Source: Bifidobacterium choerinum
GTDB lineage: Bacteria; Actinomycetota; Actinomycetes; Actinomycetales; Bifidobacteriaceae
Reading direction: 5' to 3'
NCBI RefSeq assembly: GCF_000741135.1
Contig: NZ_JGYU01000007.1
Span: 62,001 to 126,000, forward strand
DNA length: 64,000 nt
Every line of letters starts with the position of its first letter. Positions within the stretch are counted from its first letter, which is position 1. The notes beneath the pieces were generated by a model. That model was not told where the DNA came from. It was given only the letters and a program-made list of their open reading frames with translations, and made no database searches. This document shows, one piece after another, positions 1 to 8,197 of this stretch. Made by a program: the position numbers and the translations under genes.

Positions 1-107
1 GTGTTGGCATCGTGAACGGCAAGGACGGCAAGTTCTCGGGTGGCGATTCGGCGCTGCGCGAGCAGATGGCAGCGTTCCTGCACCGTCTCGACACCCACCT
101 CGGCTGA
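1..107 (+). CDS. C-terminal end of an SLH-domain surface protein (partial)
   Basis: Only the last 34 codons are present, read from position 3 to the TGA at 105-107. They end in a pattern typical of the third part of an S-layer-homology (SLH) repeat: GIVNG, then a Phe after a short Lys/Gly loop, then REQMAAFLHRL. SLH repeats bind secondary wall polymers and hold exported proteins at the Gram-positive surface. The rest of the protein lies upstream of the window, so its main function cannot be told. Its position next to a polysaccharide locus is suggestive, because SLH domains bind wall glycans, but that link is inference. Confidence 0.7.
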   Translation, partial: VGIVNGKDGKFSGGDSALREQMAAFLHRLDTHLG

Positions 108-143
108 TGGCCATGACGGTTATAGTCATATATGACCGTGTGA

Positions 144-174
144 AGAGGGCTCGCTCCGTAGCGTGCCCTTTTCA
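144..174 (+). terminator. Hairpin terminator after the SLH gene
   Basis: A stem GGGCTCGCT / AGCGTGCCC (one T-T mismatch, loop CCGT) is followed by TTTT. It lies 40 bases after the stop of the SLH gene and fits a rho-independent terminator. Confidence 0.6.
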
Positions 175-176
175 CG

Positions 177-223
177 TATAATGATGCTGGTTTTCGGAGG
201 CGCCTACGAACGTTTTGTACAAT
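177..223 (+). promoter_or_regulatory. Possible promoter for the first polysaccharide operon
   Basis: A perfect TATAAT lies at 177-182, and a second -10-like TACAAT at 218-223, upstream of the gene starting at 288. No convincing -35 box is visible, so this rests on the -10 matches and their place in the first gap of the locus. Confidence 0.3.
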
Positions 224-287
224 ATGGCGTCATTCATGCAATGATGGGCACACGGCGATGTCATGATGCCATGAGGAGGGTGCGGGG

Positions 288-1247
288 ATGAACGCACTGA
301 GGAAAACGATGCTGGATCTGCGTGTCGGCATGCGCTATAGCGCCGTCAATCTCGCACGCCTTGCGTTGCAAAGCGTGGTTTCCATGGACAATCACACACT
401 TGGACGTCTTAATCATGCGCGTGTACTTCTGATGGAGAACTGGTTTGCGCACGAGTTCGCCGGCGCCCTCAGTACATGGAAGGACATGCCGGAGAGCGCG
501 CAACCGTTCGTTGACGTACACGAGGCACCCATCTGGATGATGTGGCTACAGGGCGCAAACGAACTGCCCCGGACTGCGGAACCATTCGTTGGCTCCATCA
601 GAAAACAAAATCCGGACATGGACATCCGCATCGTGGACCTCGAGCAAATCCAAACACTCGTGGACATCCCACCGATTATTGAACAGCGTTACCGTGAAGG
701 CGCGCTTACTGGCGCGCACCTTTCCGATTATCTGCGTTTCCTGCTGCTTGAACGTTACGGAGGCGTGTGGATGGACCTCTCGCTTTATGAGACTGCCCCC
801 ATCCCGATTGACCGCGTGCTTGGCGTGCCATTTTGGTCAGTCAAAGGACTTGAGCCGTACCCGTACGCGGCCGCCATTCCGGACGGTCTTGATTGGCAGG
901 TGTACATGATGGCTGCGCAGCCGCATGCGCTGTTCAACCGCGTCATGCTCGCCCTCACCGAAGAGTATTGGACGCGGTTCGACACGCGCGTCGACTACTT
1001 CCTCACATATTATCTCTCGAGACTTGCCCGTACGGTCCCCGCGGTGCGTGATTCCTACACGCGCGTGTCGGCGAACAACGTGATGTGCGAACAGCCGATG
1101 GTGTGGGTCCTCGGGCAGTCTTCCCTGGATGGGCGCACGCTTGTGAACCGGTGCCGTGAGTCCGGCACATGGATCTATAAGACGAATTTGCATGAATCCG
1201 AACACGATTTGGACCGATTCCTCGCGGTTATGGAACAACTGAAATAG
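288..1247 (+). CDS. Capsular polysaccharide synthesis protein (Caps_synth-type glycosyltransferase)
   Basis: 319 residues. The middle matches the Caps_synth / GT32-like pattern: PIWMMWLQG near residue 82, IRIVDLEQ, then HLSDYLRFLLLERYGG and WMDLSLY near residues 143-166. In this group the Asp of the WMDxxxY stretch belongs to the DxD-like site that binds the sugar nucleotide and metal. It probably adds one sugar to a lipid-linked glycan at the inner membrane. It opens a plus-strand run with the GT14, pyruvyl transferase and GT2 genes that follow with overlaps or short gaps. A clear paralogue lies at 43843-44757 in the second locus. The ATG follows a GAGG-rich stretch. Donor and acceptor are unknown. 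Confidence 0.8.
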   Translation: MNALRKTMLDLRVGMRYSAVNLARLALQSVVSMDNHTLGRLNHARVLLMENWFAHEFAGALSTWKDMPESAQPFVDVHEAPIWMMWLQGANELPRTAEPFVGSIRKQNPDMDIRIVDLEQIQTLVDIPPIIEQRYREGALTGAHLSDYLRFLLLERYGGVWMDLSLYETAPIPIDRVLGVPFWSVKGLEPYPYAAAIPDGLDWQVYMMAAQPHALFNRVMLALTEEYWTRFDTRVDYFLTYYLSRLARTVPAVRDSYTRVSANNVMCEQPMVWVLGQSSLDGRTLVNRCRESGTWIYKTNLHESEHDLDRFLAVMEQLK

Positions 1248-1293
1248 TCCGGCAAGGGCTCAGTTTATAGTGATGGATGAGGAAAGGGAAAGA

Positions 1294-2205
1294 ATGGGAG
1301 CGTCAATGCGGCATGCATATCTGATCATCGCGCACGACCGGCCTGAGGAACTGCAGAGGCTGATTCGTGCACTTGACTATCCGGATAACGCCATTTATAT
1401 GCATGTCGATGCTAAATCCACGATGGACGTGCGTCCACTTGCCCACCTGACCGAACACAGTCCGGTCACGCTTATCGACCGTAAGGCGATTGCCTGGGGC
1501 GGCGGCAGCATTGTGGATGCCGAGTTGCGTCTGTTCGAGGCAGCTTACAAGGACGGCGGCTTCCGCTATTATCATCTGCTGTCCGGAGTGGATTATCCCG
1601 TGAAGTCCCAACAGTACATCCACGACTACTTTGAACACCATAACGGTGAGAACTTCATCCAGATCGAGCCCGAGCTCGACCGTTTCCGCATGAAGTTCGA
1701 CCAGTACCATTTCCTTCAGGAGAAGTTCGTAGGCAAGAAGCGCAATCTGTGGAAATACATTGATTTCGCCTCCTGTTATGCGCAGCGACTTGTCGGTGTG
1801 CGGCGGTTCAAGGGACACGAGATGAAGCGTGCCATCCAGTGGGTGAGTATCACCGACGAGGCGGTGGCGGAACTTGTGCGCAGGAAAGACGAAATTACGA
1901 AACGCTATCGATGGACCTACTGCTGCGATGAGATATTCCTGGTAAGTGAACTCATCGGCACGCCGCTTGAGAAGACGATCACTGGAACAACCAATCTGCG
2001 TTATATCGAATGGGAATGGGTCTCAGCACAGGATTCTTCACCGCGCGTGCTTACGACGGCGGATATCAGGCATCTCGAGCCGCCGGACATCCTTTTCGCA
2101 CGGAAGTTCAATCTTCCTCAGTCTGTGGAACTGTATCAGACTATCGACGACGCCATCGCCAGCAATGCGGAGGGACTGCTGAATCATAAGGAGGTGGCCG
2201 CATGA
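1294..2205 (+). CDS. Core-2/I-branching-type glycosyltransferase (GT14 family)
   Basis: About 303 residues. The N-terminus (HAYLIIAHDRPEELQRLI, IYMHVDAKS) and the later AWGGGSIVDAELRLF and YYHLLSGVDYPVKS segments are typical of the GT14 'Branch' family, whose animal members make beta-1,6-GlcNAc branches. Bacterial members are common in capsule loci, and their sugars are mostly unknown. I chose the ATG at 1294 because GAGGAAAGGGAAAGA sits just before it; ATG 1306 is also possible, and an upstream in-frame ATG at 1270 has no good ribosome site. The stop overlaps the next start (ATGA), so the two genes are translationally coupled. It probably adds a side-branch sugar to the repeat unit. Confidence 0.82.
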   Translation: MGASMRHAYLIIAHDRPEELQRLIRALDYPDNAIYMHVDAKSTMDVRPLAHLTEHSPVTLIDRKAIAWGGGSIVDAELRLFEAAYKDGGFRYYHLLSGVDYPVKSQQYIHDYFEHHNGENFIQIEPELDRFRMKFDQYHFLQEKFVGKKRNLWKYIDFASCYAQRLVGVRRFKGHEMKRAIQWVSITDEAVAELVRRKDEITKRYRWTYCCDEIFLVSELIGTPLEKTITGTTNLRYIEWEWVSAQDSSPRVLTTADIRHLEPPDILFARKFNLPQSVELYQTIDDAIASNAEGLLNHKEVAA

Positions 2206-3248
2206 GCCGCATTCTTCTGCTCAATCAGGGGCATACGGACAATATCGGCGATCAGGCCATTGACGCCGTGCTCAGCACGTTCTTGCGCTCTCGCGGATTC
2301 GACGTGACGAGCGCGCCCTATGAGGAATACGTGGAGGGACGCATCCAGCTCGCGTTTGACGGCAGGGAGATCCTTCCGCGTGCGGCCCGCCATATGCCCG
2401 CGCTCATGGACCATTGGCATAGGAATCGCATTCGTGCACTGCTCGAGCGCATGGAGGATGCCGAGTACATCGATGCTGCCGTCATCGGCGGAGGCGAACT
2501 GCTGGCCGCGAGCCATCGTGGCTTCGCCTCGGCGTTCCCCATCTGGTGCGAGGAGCTCGCCAAACGCGGCATTCCGGTCTTCGTTACCGGTGTGAGCGGC
2601 GATTTCCGGCCCGGCAGAAGCGCCAAACGATTCGCACAGGCGCTGCGTACCTGCGCATATATCTCGGTGCGAGATCTGCCGACCGAACGTATGATGCATG
2701 ACGACTACGGCGTGGACGCCGTCTGTCATCCGGACGTCGTGTTCAGTTACACCCGCATCTTTCCGGACACGGTGCACCAACTGCCGCACGACGCAAGCCT
2801 GTGCATACCGGTGCATCTGAACGCTGCCGGCTATAACACGCTCCATCTGGCCGATGAGAATGCCTACATGGACTATATGGCGACTGAGCTGCGGTCGGAG
2901 AAGGCCGCTGACACGCCGGTGATTGTGACCTCCACGGTGAGTTCCGAGGACTATCCGGAGCAGGTGGCGCAGGAGTTCGTGGCGCGCGGTCTCGACGCAC
3001 AAGCACGCACCGGTCTGGAGTTGCCGGCGTTCATTGACCTGCTCAACCGCACCGGCTTCCTGCTGTCTGGCCGTATGCATGCATGCATCCTCGGTCTGCA
3101 GTATGGCTGTGATGTGCATCCGATTCCATACCGCGCCAAGCTCGCCGCGTTCGCCAGTGAATACGGCGGAGTGAGCAACCTTGACCGTGTCTCGGACGCC
3201 TCCTATACGGGTCTCGAAGAGCTCGCCGTACGACTGGAGGCGCTATGA
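2202..3248 (+). CDS. Polysaccharide pyruvyl transferase family protein
   Basis: 348 residues. It starts with a GT-B-like stretch (MSRILLLNQGHTDNIGDQAI), then AAVIGGGELL near residue 94, VFVTGVSGDF near residue 126, and a C-terminal SGRMHACILGLQYG. The GxxNxGDxA start and SxRxHxxI motif mark the polysaccharide pyruvyl transferase family (PF04230). These enzymes move pyruvate from phosphoenolpyruvate to a sugar as a ketal, giving the glycan a negative charge; some relatives do other transfers. Start and stop overlap both neighbours by ATGA, so it is the third gene of a coupled operon. It implies an acidic, pyruvylated polysaccharide, which is inference. Confidence 0.82.
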   Translation: MSRILLLNQGHTDNIGDQAIDAVLSTFLRSRGFDVTSAPYEEYVEGRIQLAFDGREILPRAARHMPALMDHWHRNRIRALLERMEDAEYIDAAVIGGGELLAASHRGFASAFPIWCEELAKRGIPVFVTGVSGDFRPGRSAKRFAQALRTCAYISVRDLPTERMMHDDYGVDAVCHPDVVFSYTRIFPDTVHQLPHDASLCIPVHLNAAGYNTLHLADENAYMDYMATELRSEKAADTPVIVTSTVSSEDYPEQVAQEFVARGLDAQARTGLELPAFIDLLNRTGFLLSGRMHACILGLQYGCDVHPIPYRAKLAAFASEYGGVSNLDRVSDASYTGLEELAVRLEAL

Positions 3249-4264
3249 GCGACACCATCGACCTGACCATCATCATTCCCGTCTACCGCACGCCCGTGGA
3301 GCGTCTGCGCGCTGCCCTGACGAGCACGACCGCGCTCACGATGCCGCACGAGTGCATCGTTGTGTTCGATGGTGAGCCGGAGTCAGGGCTCATCGACGTC
3401 GTCGATGAATTTTCCGATGATTGCGCGCACGCAGTGCAAATCGAGCACGGCGGCGTTTCGGCGGCGCGCAATGCCGGTATCGACGAGGCCAATGGCCGTT
3501 GGATCTGCTTCCTTGATTCCGATGACCGTCTCATGGGTGATGGCGTCGCGCAGCTCATGCGGTTCGCCGATTCCCATGACTGTCAGATCGCGCAGGGGAG
3601 CTACTACAAGGAATCGAACGGACGACTTGAGCATTGCTCGTTTGCCAATTCTGAGGCAATCTACACCGGTGATGAGGGCCATACGGAGTTCATGGCCGCC
3701 ACGCTCGAAGTGGACCGCGGCGTGGCCATGGCATGGTCCAAGCTCTACAATCGCGAATTCCTCGTGGATTCGGGCGTGCGGTTCAACACCGATCTTTCGG
3801 TAGACGAGGACACACTGTTCGTGTTCGACGCCGTGTCCCGTGCGCAGGTAATCGGTTTTGTGCCGGTGGACGTATATGTGTACCAGCGTCATGAGGGCTC
3901 ACAGGTCATGAAGTTTCATGAGGACTATGCCGACCTCGTTGAGCGCGCTCTCAATACGATACGGGAGGAGGTGACGCGTGTCGGCGAGCAGCGCGTTATG
4001 GATGCTTATCTCCAGCATGTGGTGTTCTACACGCTGTTGCTCATGCTCCACTATGTGTTTAACGAGTCGAACGGCTGGTCTGACGGGGCACGTCGGAAGG
4101 CGTTTAATCAGGTGCTGGATGAACCAGCCCATGCGTATGCGATTCGTCATGCAAGCACCAAGTCATTCGGCTTTGGCAAGCGTATGTCCGTCATGGCTTT
4201 GCGGCACCGCTCTTATGCTGTGATGAAGTGCATCTGTTCGGTGAGGCATAAGCAGCTCGGTTGA
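3245..4264 (+). CDS. GT2 family glycosyltransferase
   Basis: 339 residues. A GT-A fold starts at once (DLTIIIPVYRTPVERL), followed by CIVVFDGEPES, HGGVSAARNAGIDEANG near residue 70 and WICFLDSDDR near residue 87, where the DSDD carries the metal-binding Asp residues. The C-terminal half holds the acceptor region and aromatic helices, as in CapZ/EpsJ-type enzymes. The start overlaps the preceding stop (ATGA); it closes the first four-gene run. A convergent polymerase gene begins 26 bases after its stop. Close relatives in this window are at 22162-23172 and 47615-48703. The exact sugar cannot be told. Confidence 0.85.
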   Translation: MSDTIDLTIIIPVYRTPVERLRAALTSTTALTMPHECIVVFDGEPESGLIDVVDEFSDDCAHAVQIEHGGVSAARNAGIDEANGRWICFLDSDDRLMGDGVAQLMRFADSHDCQIAQGSYYKESNGRLEHCSFANSEAIYTGDEGHTEFMAATLEVDRGVAMAWSKLYNREFLVDSGVRFNTDLSVDEDTLFVFDAVSRAQVIGFVPVDVYVYQRHEGSQVMKFHEDYADLVERALNTIREEVTRVGEQRVMDAYLQHVVFYTLLLMLHYVFNESNGWSDGARRKAFNQVLDEPAHAYAIRHASTKSFGFGKRMSVMALRHRSYAVMKCICSVRHKQLG

Positions 4265-4290
4265 TTTCCGAAACCGGTTCCGCGGAGGAG

Positions 4291-5397
4291 CTACCAGACC
4301 TTCCAAGCCATTTGGTAAGGCATCACGTCATTGCTGTTCATGACGAAGATTGTGACGATGGTGAGCACCAGATAGTACAGATAGATCGCATAGTTGAGCA
4401 GCGGCTTCATTTCACGGTTCTCATCCTGAATGAGCCTGCACAGGTACACGTAGTACAGCGGTGCAAAGAATTCAGTAAGTCGCGTGAGAATCATGACACC
4501 GGCGAAGCAGATGGACATGGCCGCAAACGTAATGGTGCCGGTGAGCATGAAGCTGCGCTGAGAATAGCGTTCATTGTTCGTATCCGCAGCCAGTTCGCTG
4601 TTCGGCAACAGTGTGCGCGACTTGGACAAGCCGTAGAACAGCAGCATGTTCGGCACGATGGCTTTGAGCAAAGCTATGGTGTTACGAGATTCATTGGTGT
4701 CGACGTTCGCATAGCCGCTCCACGATGGAACGATTCTCGCAATGGTGCTGATGATCGAGTCCATGCCAAAGATGAGGACGGTAAAGCTCACGATGTACAT
4801 GATTAGAATCGTCATATTCCGGCTACGGCGCAGGAAGAACCTGAGAGGGAATAGCAGCAGCACGATGAGAATGGATCTATGGAAGGACACCCCGAGTGCG
4901 AGCAGCAGTACGGCCCAGATTGAATGGTGTCGTTTCCAGAGCACGTAGGCCACTAGGCAACATGAGAGCGCCATGTACTGTCGCATGAGGTTGAGCGATG
5001 AGAAGAAGGTGCCTCCGCATACGAACAGGAACATGAAGAAACCCCAGGAGTACTGCGCGACTACCTGGGAAACGAATATGTATAAGGCGATGCCGAGCAG
5101 GATTCCGCTGATGATGAAGATGGCGCGTGCACCCCAGCCGACGGCATCCACGGCCTTATTGAGAAGGCGGTAGCCAATTTCCTCATAGTCGCGTTCGATG
5201 TACGGCGAATTGATGTAGTCATAGACTTCAAGATAATGTTCGTAATCGGCGCCAACCTCGTATCTGAAGCCGGTGAGCACGGCTATGCTGAGGCAGCATA
5301 GGGCCAGCAGCGTCTTTCGGGCGAGCTGTCCGGATTTGATGCGACAGATGAAATCAGTAAATATGCAGAGCGCAATGAGGATGATGTAGGCGGTCAT
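4291..5397 (-). CDS. EpsG-family / Wzy-like polysaccharide polymerase
   Basis: 368 residues and strongly hydrophobic, with about ten membrane helices. The N-terminal part has FRYEVGADYEHYLEVYDYI near residue 46, and the middle has SSLNLMRQYMALSCCL near residue 134. The FRxxxGxDyxxY and NxxRQ signatures are typical of EpsG/Wzy-like polymerases, which join lipid-linked repeat units at the outer face of the membrane. It is one of two polymerase candidates in this locus; the second polysaccharide locus appears to have none. The gene faces the preceding operon and is followed by a phosphatase gene in the same direction further upstream. GGAG lies about 14 bases before the ATG. Confidence 0.75.
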   Translation of the reverse strand: MTAYIILIALCIFTDFICRIKSGQLARKTLLALCCLSIAVLTGFRYEVGADYEHYLEVYDYINSPYIERDYEEIGYRLLNKAVDAVGWGARAIFIISGILLGIALYIFVSQVVAQYSWGFFMFLFVCGGTFFSSLNLMRQYMALSCCLVAYVLWKRHHSIWAVLLLALGVSFHRSILIVLLLFPLRFFLRRSRNMTILIMYIVSFTVLIFGMDSIISTIARIVPSWSGYANVDTNESRNTIALLKAIVPNMLLFYGLSKSRTLLPNSELAADTNNERYSQRSFMLTGTITFAAMSICFAGVMILTRLTEFFAPLYYVYLCRLIQDENREMKPLLNYAIYLYYLVLTIVTIFVMNSNDVMPYQMAWKVW

Positions 5398-5564
5398 CGG
5401 TTATCGGCTCCGTTTCGCATGGAAGGTCTGCCAGAGGGCGCAGGTGCAGGTGCAATGAGGCAGCGGCCGTCGCCCCTCTTTCCGTTGATTCTGCCCACGA
5501 AGGCGATTATATCGGAAACGGTAGAACGAGGGGATATGGATTCTCTTGCCCATTGGGAGTGGAA
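5398..5564. other. Short gap with no gene seen
   Basis: These 167 bases separate the polymerase and phosphatase genes, both on the minus strand. I see no convincing gene, strong hairpin or clear promoter here. Confidence 0.4.
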
Positions 5565-6128
5565 TCAGGCCGCATGAGACGCGCGTGACGGCTCCAGCGC
5601 TTGGGCAATGTCTGCAAAGGCGTAGCCCATCTGATCGTGGGCATTCTGGAACATTTTGAATTCCCTGCGATACGGATCCTTGATGTCCTGCGAGGCAGGG
5701 AGCATCGGGCGCACCATCGAAGCGTTGGCAATGATTGAATCGAGCCGGTCCTCGATTGTGTCTCCGCAGATGAGGCCGTTTTCAGCGCAGTATCTGCACA
5801 GATTGGCGAAGTCGCTCACCGTGTACGTGCGGGAACGGGCGCGTGGGGCGAGCGTGACGATGTTGCCGCGCTGCGCCTCGGTGAAGCACAGGATGAGATC
5901 GGAGGAAAGCGCGAGCTGGGGCGTGATCCGCTTTGAACGGAAGCTGCTCGCGTCAATACCGTCAAGTTTCAGGAGTTTGTTGCTGGACGGGTCAATCTGG
6001 TGGTCGATGAGGCCGTTGACACCTGCGCTGTCTGTCTCGACGGCATCGCTGTGGAAGAACAGTGGGAACATGAGCTCGCCCATTGGTGAACGGCAGATAT
6101 TGCCGGTGCATACGAACAGTACCTTCAT
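5565..6128 (-). CDS. Low-molecular-weight protein-tyrosine phosphatase (Wzb/EpsB-like)
   Basis: 187 residues. The N-terminus MKVLFVCTGNICRSPMGE carries the P-loop C-x5-R-S (Cys7 to Arg13) that forms the phosphocysteine intermediate. The C-terminal DIKDPYRREF carries the Asp general acid of the family. In capsule loci such enzymes remove phosphate from a BY-kinase or from priming glycosyltransferases and so control chain length and output. The frame is open upstream to 6332, but the ATG at 6128 gives the canonical N-terminus and has GAAAGGA upstream. No tyrosine kinase or Wzz-like partner is in this window, so its substrate may be encoded elsewhere. Confidence 0.88.
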   Translation of the reverse strand: MKVLFVCTGNICRSPMGELMFPLFFHSDAVETDSAGVNGLIDHQIDPSSNKLLKLDGIDASSFRSKRITPQLALSSDLILCFTEAQRGNIVTLAPRARSRTYTVSDFANLCRYCAENGLICGDTIEDRLDSIIANASMVRPMLPASQDIKDPYRREFKMFQNAHDQMGYAFADIAQALEPSRASHAA

Positions 6129-6307
6129 CGGGCCATCCTTTCGACTCAATGCGCTCGCAGGTTTCCTTCCGGGCAGGAACCAACCGTTCATTCTAAAGGG
6201 AGCGGCATACCAATGGTTAAACCAGCGTCTCTTTATACCTATAGAATGACGATGGCTTGCGGGACATGGAGATGGCGGACACCGTGAAGTTGATGGGAGA
6301 ACGAGGT

Positions 6308-7195
6308 ATGGCCACTGGAATGAAGATAACATTTGTGATTCTCCACTATCTGAACTTCGAGGAGACGAAAGCCTGCGTTGATTCGATTGAGGCGTTGCCT
6401 ACCTATGGTGCCGATGTGACCATAGTGATCGTGGACAACGGTTCAGGCAACGGCTCCTATGAGCGATTTTTGGATCTGCCCGAGAAGCCGCATGTGCATT
6501 TTCTCCATAACGAACGCAATCTCGGCTTCGCGAACGGCATGAACACGGGCTACCGGTATGCGCGTGAGGAACTCGGTGCCTCTGCCATTGCGCTTATGAA
6601 CAACGACCTCGTGGTGAAACAGCGGGACTTCATCGAACAACTCGAGATGGTTGCGAAGCGAGGATATGACGTCATTGGTCCGGACATCGTCACCATGAAG
6701 ACCCATACCCATACCAATCCGCAGGTACCGGAGCCAAACTACCGCAAGAGTTATCTCAAGTATGCGGCGATTCGTGCCGCGTATGCGGTGATGCCGGGAA
6801 TCTATGAGCGTGTACGCGGTGCCTCCACCACTGCAGGGGATGCACGATGGGATGCGAGTGCTGAACTCTCGAAGCATGAGCATGAGCAGGTACAGCTCCA
6901 CGGGGCTTGCCTCATCTTTGCCAACCGCTTCGTTCGGGAGGAAACCGAAGCGCTTGATGGCAGAACATTCCTTTACCATGAGGAGGATCTGCTATTCCAG
7001 TACTGCATGCGCAAGCAGTACCGGATTCTCTATACGCCGAAGCTGAAGGTGACCCATGCCGGTGGTGTGAGCACGGGGACTGCTGCGGGGAATGAACGCG
7101 CCAAGAAACGTGCGATACTCAGACATCATATGCATTCGCTCAGGTATGTGCTGGAAGCGGAGAAGAAGTACGGCAGATACTATCCGAAATGCTGA
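6308..7195 (+). CDS. GT2 family glycosyltransferase, WbbL/rhamnosyltransferase-like
   Basis: About 295 residues. KITFVILHYLNFEETKACV is followed by VTIVIVDNGSGNGSYERF, a long NERNLGFANGMNTGYRYA stretch and ALMNNDLVV near residue 97, which replaces the usual DDD site. This fits WbbL-type GT2 enzymes, often rhamnosyltransferases. The later FLYHEEDLLFQYCMRKQ carries the catalytic ED motif. I chose ATG 6308, just after GGGAGAACGAGGT; an in-frame ATG at 6257 lacks such a site. A paralogue is at 48700-49593. The phosphatase gene runs divergently upstream, so the 180-base gap should hold promoters for both. Confidence 0.82.
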   Translation: MATGMKITFVILHYLNFEETKACVDSIEALPTYGADVTIVIVDNGSGNGSYERFLDLPEKPHVHFLHNERNLGFANGMNTGYRYAREELGASAIALMNNDLVVKQRDFIEQLEMVAKRGYDVIGPDIVTMKTHTHTNPQVPEPNYRKSYLKYAAIRAAYAVMPGIYERVRGASTTAGDARWDASAELSKHEHEQVQLHGACLIFANRFVREETEALDGRTFLYHEEDLLFQYCMRKQYRILYTPKLKVTHAGGVSTGTAAGNERAKKRAILRHHMHSLRYVLEAEKKYGRYYPKC

Positions 7196-7221
7196 AGTAC
7201 TCGCGGTGCGGCAGAGGGGAA

Positions 7222-8046
7222 TCAGAAGCTGCCGGTGTAGCGCTTCTTGAAGAACTTCGCTTTGAGGAAGCTTGTCCCCTTCTTCCACCAATTGATGGAT
7301 TCGGTGTGGACGGTGGGCAATTCACCGAAGTCGATGTTGTTGTGGTCGATCCACACATTGAGCAGCATCTCGCTGATGCGTCCCGGATAACGTGCGTGGA
7401 ACGCCTCATACTGGTCCGGCGGCAGTCGGCGTGTAATTTCGGCGAGAATGGGGAAGACCCACGCGCAATAGGCGTCGAAGTGCTCGCGATCCATAATCAT
7501 CATGTTGAAGAAGCGTGAGCTGCGCCGCTTCATGAGCTTCTTCCATTCAGACATATATTGAGGAGTCATATGGGCGAGCACCGTTTCAGCCACGTCGATT
7601 TGCTCGGCATACATGGTGTGCACGTAGTGTGAGTGAATGGTCTCGATCACGTAGTAGCGCTTCGTTGGCATGATGACTGAATGCTTAGCGAGCGTCTGTG
7701 CAAGCTCGTCGTCGTTGATTACGCGGGCGAGCGGGTCGCTGCTGCGGCCGCGTCCTTTGAAGAAGTTTCTGGTGGCGAACAGCCGGCGGTAGTGGACGAG
7801 TCCCTTGTAGTCGCTGTCGTTGTTCTTCCACAGCCAATACAGTGCCGTGAGCTCGCAGTAATACGGGTTGAGTTCGGAGATGTTGTCTCCGGTATCATCC
7901 TGCTGGATGTCGGTGAGTACGTCCGGATGGAGGGCGGCGCCTACATGAATGGGAAGGTATGCGCGGCCATGAGGAATCGGAGCCGGTTTATGCATGGCGA
8001 TGCCTATGGTAATGCCCTTTTCGGGTACTTCCTCTGCCTTTCCCAC
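7222..8046 (-). CDS. DUF4422 domain glycan-synthesis protein
   Basis: 274 residues. It has IGIAMHKPAPIPHGRAYLPI, DDTGDNISELNPYYCELTAL and YWLWKNNDSDYKGLVHYRRL in the first 100 residues. The NxxYCELTALYWxWKN and GLxHYRR motifs define DUF4422 (PF14393), found in capsule loci and thought to be a glycosyltransferase. The C-terminal half has MPTKRYYVIETIHSHY and a long helical region. The start is probably the GTG at 8046, but no strong ribosome site is visible and a later start is possible. The protein at 45908-46672 is a paralogue in the other locus. Confidence 0.75.
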   Translation of the reverse strand: MGKAEEVPEKGITIGIAMHKPAPIPHGRAYLPIHVGAALHPDVLTDIQQDDTGDNISELNPYYCELTALYWLWKNNDSDYKGLVHYRRLFATRNFFKGRGRSSDPLARVINDDELAQTLAKHSVIMPTKRYYVIETIHSHYVHTMYAEQIDVAETVLAHMTPQYMSEWKKLMKRRSSRFFNMMIMDREHFDAYCAWVFPILAEITRRLPPDQYEAFHARYPGRISEMLLNVWIDHNNIDFGELPTVHTESINWWKKGTSFLKAKFFKKRYTGSF

Positions 8047-8197
8047 AATACTTGAAGATACCGGAGGAGAGAGACGAAAACCGGGCTTGAAATCACGAAG
8101 ACAGCGTTTGCAGGAGATATCGGTACAATGAGGTGACTCATTGCGAGGAGGGTGCCCGGACTACTGCCCGAGACACTCATTGAAAGATGGAACGGCA

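Noticed and set aside
6188..6249. Inverted repeat TCATTCTA / TAGAATGA in the phosphatase-GT2 gap
   Set aside because: The arms are only eight bases, AT-rich and 46 bases apart. They could be two facing -10 boxes, but support is too weak for a separate feature.
5507..6332. Upstream extension of the phosphatase frame
   Set aside because: The 68 extra residues have no family match. ATG 6128 has a ribosome site and gives the canonical P-loop start.
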